Shown here: positions 5,593 through 10,312 of the stretch, piece after piece | Layout: the number at the start of each line of letters is the position of its first letter | Position numbering within the stretch: position 1 is the first letter of the stretch | Assembly: GCA_019090565.1 (NCBI GenBank) | Contig: JAHRVS010000431.1 | Span: 1-10,312, forward strand | DNA length: 10,312 bases | Direction of reading: 5' to 3' | Source: Gammaproteobacteria bacterium | Lineage (GTDB): Bacteria; Pseudomonadota; Gammaproteobacteria; Pseudomonadales; UBA3067 | Position numbers and translations under genes: made by a program | Notes under the pieces: model-generated | What the model saw: the letters and a program-made list of their open reading frames with translations, nothing else | What the model was told of the DNA's origin: nothing | The model's database searches: none

Positions 5593-8500
5593 ATGCATTA
5601 CTTTCTTAATTTACCTGTCTGGAAAAAGCTTATAGCCGTTTTTCTAACGGTAGGGCTTATACCAATGGGCGTTATCGGCGTTGAGTCTGTCATCATATCC
5701 AACGACATTATCACCAAACAGGTTTCTAACCAGCTATCGTCTGTCAGGCAACTAAAGGCGAACGCCGTCGAGCGCTACCTCGAACGTGTGAGCAAGCAAA
5801 TCCAAACTCTGGCATCAAACTCTTTGGTCATTAATGGTGCAACCCGGCTACCCAGTGCCTACCGGTCCTTCCTGAATGAGTCTGAAATTAGTAAGGCCAC
5901 TCTCGAAAAACAGAAAGAACAGGTGAGGCAGTATTATGCAGACCAATTTGGCAAAGAGTACCAAAAAATAAACGGTACGGCTGCCGACATTGAAACCCTG
6001 CTTTCGCAACTCGATGATGACTCATGGGCCCACCAATATGCGTATATCAGTAACAACAGCCACCCTCTGGGAGAAAAATACAGGCAGACACTAACGGATG
6101 CGGACGACTACTCCTCCTACTCAATGCTTCATCAAGCCCTTCACCCTAGCTTGCTAGGCTTTCTTGAGCAATTTGGCTACTACGATATAATGATCGTTGA
6201 CCCAGAAAGTGGTGATGTCATGTACTCCGTTTTTAAAGAAATCGACTTCACCACTTCATTGGCCACCGGCCCCTTCGCCGATACCAGCTTGGGGGAAGCT
6301 TTCAAAAAAGCAATGGCCATCAATGATGGCTCAACAAGAACAGTCCTGACAGACTTCAGACCCTATACCCCTTCCTACAATGTGCCTGCCAGCTTTATCT
6401 CTACACCCATCTACAATGAAGGCGAAGTGGTGGGCATCCTCATTTTCCAAATCCCAACTGATGAAATCAGCGCCATTATGAGCGAACGCGCTGGTATGGG
6501 TGAAACCGGCGAGAGTTACTTAGTCGGCCCCGACTACCTGATGCGCTCTGACTCATTCTTCAACAAAGAGCACCACGGCGTTATTACTTCATTTAAAAAC
6601 CCAGAACTTGGCTCAGCCAAAACGGATGTGGCTCAAAAAGCATTTGCAGGCGAATCAGGGGTATCTCGAACCACTAACTATCAACAAATAGAGGTATTGT
6701 CCTCTTATAGTCTCATCAAGCTCGGTGATTTTGACTGGGTCATCATTGCCGAACAAGAAGTGTCGGAAGCCTTCGCAGTGGTCGAACGAATTATCAGTAC
6801 AACCATTTTAGTCGGCATCCTTTGCGCCATGCTTGTTACCTTTGTGGCAATGTGGATGAGCAAACTCATTTCTAAGCCCATTAATCTTGTTGCCAGGGCC
6901 ATCGAAAAAACAGCAGCGACTGGTTCGTTTAACCATGTTGTCAACTATAAAAATAACGACGAGGTGGGGCAAATGGCCGCCTCTTTTGATGGGCTCCTTC
7001 GCTCATTATCAATCATGTTTAACGAAACCAATGAGGTACTGAAAGAAGTCGGGGAAGGCGGCTATGACGCCTCCATAAAGACCCATTACTATGGCGACAT
7101 GGCATTACTCTGCAATGGCGTTAACAATGCCGTTGCCGAAATTCGTACGGCGCAATTAGAACAACAAAAACTGGGTGCTGCTGCCGAACAAAAAGCCCAA
7201 GAAGCCGAAGACCTCGCCAAACAAGCAAAAGAAGCTGCCGACACCGCCAATGGAATCAAACAAGCGCTGGATGTCGCAAACACCTCAGTGATGATGGCCG
7301 ATGTAAACAATACCATTGTCTACACAAATATTGCCCTCGATAAAATGATGAGCGCAGTCGAGGTCGACCTCCGCAGGGACCTGCCGCAATTTAATGCGCA
7401 AACGCTCGTTGGCACAAACATGGACGTATTTCACAAAAACCCTCAACATCAAAAGGGCCTTATTTCCGGTTTAAAGACTTCTCTGGATACCCAGATCGAA
7501 GTGGGTGGAAGAGTATTCCGACTGGTAGCCAACCCCATTTTTCGTGAACAAGAACGCGTCGGCACCACTGTCGAGTGGGAGGACCGCACCAATGAAGTAG
7601 GCATAGAAAGAGAAATCGATACCGTCATTGCTGCTGCTGCCACCGGCGACTTTTCTAACACGCTGTCTCTCTCTGACAAAAACGGCTTCTTTCTATCGCT
7701 CTCTACCGGTCTGAACAAACTACTCACTACCACACAAATGACCATCAGTGATGTCAATCAAGTGGTCGAGAGCATGTCCCAAGGAGACTTAACCCAAAAG
7801 ATCACCACCCATTACGACGGCCTGTTTGGCGAGCTCAAAGATAACCTGAACAATACCGTTGATAAACTCACTGGTGTCGTGCGCCATATCAGCGAATCGT
7901 CACAGTCAGTACTAACCGGAGCAACCGAAATAGAAGCCGGTATGCACGACCTCAGTCGACGCACCGAAGATCAAGCCACCGCGCTAGAAGAGTCCGCGTC
8001 AAGCATGAACCAAATGACCGAGTCGGTGACCAGCAACTCAAGCAGGGCCACACAAGCAGACGACATGGCAAAAGATGCTACGCATAAAGCCACACAAGGT
8101 GGTGAAATAATTGCTGAAACCGTCACCGCAATGCAATCCATTAATGATGCCAGCAGCTCCATTGCTAATATTATTAGTGTGGTAGAAGAAATAGCATTTC
8201 AAACGAACCTGCTTGCCCTCAATGCTGCCGTTGAAGCTGCCAGAGCAGGCGAACAAGGCAGAGGCTTTGCCGTCGTAGCCGCAGAAGTGCGGCAACTGGC
8301 TCAGCGGTCATCTGCTTCGTCCAAAGAAATTAAAGTACTCATTCAAGACAGTGTCGACAAAGTCGCCATTGGGTCGAACCTTGTTGCGCAATCAGGCGAA
8401 ACACTCAATGAAATTGTCTCCGCCGTATCCATGGTGGGAGAAACCATCAGCGAAATTGCAAGAGCATCGCAAGAACAGTCCACTGGCATTGGTCAGGTCA

Positions 8501-8634
8501 ATATAGCCATCGGCAGCATGGATGACATGACACAACAAAACTCTGCGCTGGTTGAAGAGGCCACTGCTGCCAGTTCAAACATGTCTACCCAGTCTAAGTC
8601 TATGGCTGATTCAGCCAGCTTTTTCAAGACTTAA
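5593..8634 (+). CDS. Large methyl-accepting chemotaxis protein with Cache-like sensor and internal PAS domain
   Basis: This 1013-residue receptor has a first membrane helix (about residues 10-30) and a large periplasmic region (about 31-395) of double-Cache type, including a YYDIMIVDPESGDVMYSV segment and a STPIYNEGEVVGILIFQ segment. A second membrane helix (about 400-422) and a HAMP domain (about 423-475) follow. Next come an Ala/Glu/Lys-rich coiled coil (about 520-556), a PAS-like domain (about 557-665), further HAMP-like helices (about 665-770) and the signalling domain. The hairpin tip (about 865-900) contains EEIAFQTNLLALNAAVEAA, which contacts CheA and CheW. Glu-Glu pairs in ATALEESASS and NSALVEEATA look like methylation sites. 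There is no C-terminal CheR-tethering pentapeptide. ATG 5593 is preferred over 5578 because GGAG lies 9 bases upstream. The ligand is unknown; the PAS domain may sense redox state or a small molecule. No chemotaxis gene is next to it. Confidence 0.93.
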   Translation: MHYFLNLPVWKKLIAVFLTVGLIPMGVIGVESVIISNDIITKQVSNQLSSVRQLKANAVERYLERVSKQIQTLASNSLVINGATRLPSAYRSFLNESEISKATLEKQKEQVRQYYADQFGKEYQKINGTAADIETLLSQLDDDSWAHQYAYISNNSHPLGEKYRQTLTDADDYSSYSMLHQALHPSLLGFLEQFGYYDIMIVDPESGDVMYSVFKEIDFTTSLATGPFADTSLGEAFKKAMAINDGSTRTVLTDFRPYTPSYNVPASFISTPIYNEGEVVGILIFQIPTDEISAIMSERAGMGETGESYLVGPDYLMRSDSFFNKEHHGVITSFKNPELGSAKTDVAQKAFAGESGVSRTTNYQQIEVLSSYSLIKLGDFDWVIIAEQEVSEAFAVVERIISTTILVGILCAMLVTFVAMWMSKLISKPINLVARAIEKTAATGSFNHVVNYKNNDEVGQMAASFDGLLRSLSIMFNETNEVLKEVGEGGYDASIKTHYYGDMALLCNGVNNAVAEIRTAQLEQQKLGAAAEQKAQEAEDLAKQAKEAADTANGIKQALDVANTSVMMADVNNTIVYTNIALDKMMSAVEVDLRRDLPQFNAQTLVGTNMDVFHKNPQHQKGLISGLKTSLDTQIEVGGRVFRLVANPIFREQERVGTTVEWEDRTNEVGIEREIDTVIAAAATGDFSNTLSLSDKNGFFLSLSTGLNKLLTTTQMTISDVNQVVESMSQGDLTQKITTHYDGLFGELKDNLNNTVDKLTGVVRHISESSQSVLTGATEIEAGMHDLSRRTEDQATALEESASSMNQMTESVTSNSSRATQADDMAKDATHKATQGGEIIAETVTAMQSINDASSSIANIISVVEEIAFQTNLLALNAAVEAARAGEQGRGFAVVAAEVRQLAQRSSASSKEIKVLIQDSVDKVAIGSNLVAQSGETLNEIVSAVSMVGETISEIARASQEQSTGIGQVNIAIGSMDDMTQQNSALVEEATAASSNMSTQSKSMADSASFFKT

Positions 8635-8781
8635 GGACGTCTCTAAAACTAGTCACTTTCATGCGAGCGCAAGGAAGCCCCGCACTGCATAAGGCATACA
8701 CGAGAGCTCGAGTACAGAGCCGCGTAAAAAGTGCATGGTTAGAGTTGCCCTCAAAATCCTCTCGTTAGCTCCCACGACTGC

Positions 8782-8795
8782 GCCCCTCAAGGGGC
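8782..8795. other. Short GC hairpin downstream of the chemoreceptor gene
   Basis: GCCCC (8782-8786) pairs with GGGGC (8791-8795) around a TCAA tetraloop. No T-run follows immediately on either strand, so it is at best part of a poor terminator about 150 bases after the chemoreceptor stop codon. Confidence 0.35.
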
Positions 8796-9024
8796 ATAGC
8801 CGTCTTCGTTTTCACCCCCTTCCTCAACACCCTTCCTACTAAGTTGCCAAGAGAATAATTTCCACCTACTCTTAGCCATCACGCCAAGCATCAAAATCTG
8901 CGTGTGGCTTCGCGCCCAACTGCCGTTTTTAGGGTAAAAGGAACCACCCGCCCCAGCCAGAGTCAAAAGACACGGTGTGCCCGCTCATCATACGAAAAGA
9001 CCGTTTATCGAGACGCTCACCATG

Positions 9025-9030
9025 TATAAT
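9025..9030 (+). promoter_or_regulatory. surA: Candidate -10 element for surA
   Basis: A perfect TATAAT overlaps the first codons of the longest surA frame (ATG TAT AAT at 9022). A transcription start near 9037 would leave the TTG at 9067 with its AAGGA box as the usable start. No good -35 box is seen at 16-18 bases, so the element rests on the -10 match only. Confidence 0.3.
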
Positions 9031-9066
9031 GCCCGCATCACCCATGCTACTTGTAAGGATCAGCCT

Positions 9067-10312
9067 TTGTCTTCAAATTCGTCTTCAAATTCGTCTTCAA
9101 TTTTGCCCCCTCCGCATGCGCACACTGCACGCACAGTTGCTAGCAAAAAGCCCAAGAGACGCCCTTTTTTTACCGGTGTCGTTTTGCTTCTTTTATCGGG
9201 AACGGCCTTAAGCGGCACCTTTTTAAATCGCGTCGCTGCGGTGGTCGATGATGGCATTATTCTCGAAGGTGAGCTGAATGACCGCATTGCGTACATCAGC
9301 CAAGACTTTATCAAACGCGGGGCAGCCTTGCCTCCCAGCTACGTCATGCGCGAACAAGTGACCGAACGGCTCATACTAGAAAGTATTCAGTTGCAACTTG
9401 CCGACCGTGGAGGTCTGCGCATTGATGAAAATAGGCTGAATCAAACGCTAGAACGCATTGCACAACAAAATGGCATGAACCTCTATCAATTCCAACAAAG
9501 TTTGCTTCAATCTGGCGAGTCTTACCCCTTTGTTCGCGAACAAGTCCGAAAAGAAATGCTGATTTCGCAGGTTCGTCAGCAGATCGTGGGGCGGCGTGTG
9601 AAAATTAGCGAGCAAGACGTCAAAAACTTCATCGCCTCAGAACAAGGCAAACTGGCCCTCGAAGAAGAGTATCGCCTGAGTCACATCCTGCTTCCAATTC
9701 CCCAGCAGGCACGAAAAAAAGACATAGAAAAGCTCACCAAACAAGCCCGTGAGTGGGTCGCTCAACTGCGCCGAGGCGACGATTTCTCCCAACTCGCCAC
9801 GCACATATCCAAGGGCCAGCATGCACTAGAAGGCGGAGATATTGGCTGGCGTAAAGCCCCCCAACTACCAACCTTGTTCGCTGACACCGTTATCAAAATG
9901 AAAAAAGGCGACGTCTCCGACCCCATTCGCAGCGCCTCAGGCTTTCACATTATTAAGCTAAGCGATGTCCGTGGCAGTGAAGTGATCATGGTTGAGCAAA
10001 GCCGTGTCCGCCACATCTTGGTCAAACCCAACGAAATCCGCTCCGAGTCTGAAGCCAAATCCCTGCTTGATCAAATTCATCAATCTATCTCCAGCGGCAA
10101 AAAGACCTTTCCAGAAATGGCCCGCGTTCACTCCGATGACCCCTCCAGCGCACATAATGGTGGAGAAATGGACTGGGTCAACCCCGGCACCCTGGTGCCC
10201 GCATTTGAAAAAACCATGCAGCAGTCCGACATTAACGTACTCAGCGCACCCTTCCTCAGCAAGTACGGCTGGCATATCCTTGAAGTCCTTGAGCGCCGCA
10301 GTGAAAACCAAG
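9067..10312 (+). CDS. surA: SurA periplasmic chaperone / peptidyl-prolyl isomerase, incomplete at the window edge
   Basis: SurA escorts unfolded outer membrane proteins through the periplasm. The visible 415 codons contain a signal sequence (KKPKRRPFF then VVLLLLSGTALS, about residues 27-50), then the SurA N-terminal domain starting at RVAAVVDDGIILEGEL. Parvulin domain 1 runs from about residue 201 (EYRLSHILLP, later GGDIGWR and SGFHIIKL). Parvulin domain 2 runs from about residue 312 (SRVRHILVKP, later NGGEMDWVNPG and GWHILEVL) and the gene leaves the window before its C-terminal helix. The start is open. TTG 9067 has AAGGA 7 bases upstream; in-frame ATG 9022 has no Shine-Dalgarno and overlaps a TATAAT. 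Either choice gives an unusually long stretch before the signal sequence, made partly of a Ser/Asn repeat. The usual neighbour lptD is not upstream; a chemoreceptor gene is. Confidence 0.93.
   Translation, partial: MSSNSSSNSSSILPPPHAHTARTVASKKPKRRPFFTGVVLLLLSGTALSGTFLNRVAAVVDDGIILEGELNDRIAYISQDFIKRGAALPPSYVMREQVTERLILESIQLQLADRGGLRIDENRLNQTLERIAQQNGMNLYQFQQSLLQSGESYPFVREQVRKEMLISQVRQQIVGRRVKISEQDVKNFIASEQGKLALEEEYRLSHILLPIPQQARKKDIEKLTKQAREWVAQLRRGDDFSQLATHISKGQHALEGGDIGWRKAPQLPTLFADTVIKMKKGDVSDPIRSASGFHIIKLSDVRGSEVIMVEQSRVRHILVKPNEIRSESEAKSLLDQIHQSISSGKKTFPEMARVHSDDPSSAHNGGEMDWVNPGTLVPAFEKTMQQSDINVLSAPFLSKYGWHILEVLERRSENQ
9070..9105 (+). repeat. 12-bp tandem repeat encoding Ser-Ser-Asn-Ser units at the SurA N-terminus
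   Basis: TCTTCAAATTCG occurs at 9070-9081 and 9082-9093, and a third, diverged copy TCTTCAATTTTG is at 9094-9105. The unit is a multiple of three, so copy-number change would lengthen or shorten the protein start without shifting the frame. Confidence 0.85.

Larger units (their letters stand above)
8635..9066. other. Intergenic region between the chemoreceptor and surA
   Basis: About 430 bases hold no convincing gene. A short hairpin sits at 8782-8795. A possible weak -35-like TTGCCA is at 8844-8849. A TATAAT lies at 9025-9030 close to surA. A minus-strand frame of 34 codons (8891-8787, MLGVMAKSRWK...) has no ribosome-binding site. No strong terminator follows the chemoreceptor gene. No trace of lptD, the gene often found before surA in gammaproteobacteria, was recognised. 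Confidence 0.5.

Noticed and set aside
8787..8891. Minus-strand frame of 34 codons (MLGVMAKSRWK...) after the chemoreceptor gene
   Set aside because: No ribosome-binding site, its stop falls inside a hairpin, and the product is not recognised.
9060..10311. Minus-strand open frames opposite surA
   Set aside because: Antisense to a clear SurA reading frame, with no start signals or known domains.

Overview
The window reads as a chromosomal segment of a Gram-negative, probably gammaproteobacterial and possibly marine organism. The basis is an OmpA-family porin with thrombospondin-type calcium repeats, a cytochrome c', a Sec-exported SurA chaperone, a large energy-taxis-type chemoreceptor and a membrane copper monooxygenase subunit of the PmoC/AmoC/hydrocarbon monooxygenase family. 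G+C looks intermediate by eye. No rRNA, tRNA, CRISPR array or insertion sequence was recognised.

Layout. (i) 1-1888, minus strand: the 5' part of an exported solute-binding-domain protein, probably the sensor part of a signalling protein. A 367-base gap follows, holding a strong plus-strand terminator with no visible gene in front of it, then an OmpA-family outer membrane protein. (ii) 2119-3337, haem-protein region: an intact cytochrome c' on the plus strand converges on a minus-strand remnant of an SHP-DHC cluster. SHP is an oxygen/NO-binding monohaem cytochrome of the DUF1924 family; DHC is its dihaem redox partner. SHP has lost one haem cysteine and carries an in-frame stop. DHC is frameshifted at a C6 run and cut off at its first haem motif. 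A perfect 10-bp inverted repeat lies between the convergent genes. (iii) 3466-5378, plus strand: a 61-residue Ser/Gly-rich lipoprotein, then a complete stand-alone pmoC-like gene with all six expected copper-ligand residues but no pmoA or pmoB beside it. It is closed by a strong terminator and followed by the C-terminal third of a BenE-type benzoate transporter. (iv) 5593-8634: a 1013-residue methyl-accepting chemotaxis protein with a double-Cache-like periplasmic region and an internal PAS domain. (v) 9067 to the end: surA, incomplete at the window edge, with an odd Ser/Asn-rich start region made of a 12-bp tandem repeat.

Taken together, the middle of the window is an eroding accessory region. 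Genes for a respiratory/gas-binding cytochrome pair and for aromatic-acid uptake are decaying, while a cytochrome c', an orphan monooxygenase C subunit and a lipoprotein stay intact. The flanks are more ordinary envelope and signalling genes. The most informative items are the SHP/DHC pseudogene pair, which is hidden because its reading frames are short or broken, and the orphan pmoC with intact metal-site residues.
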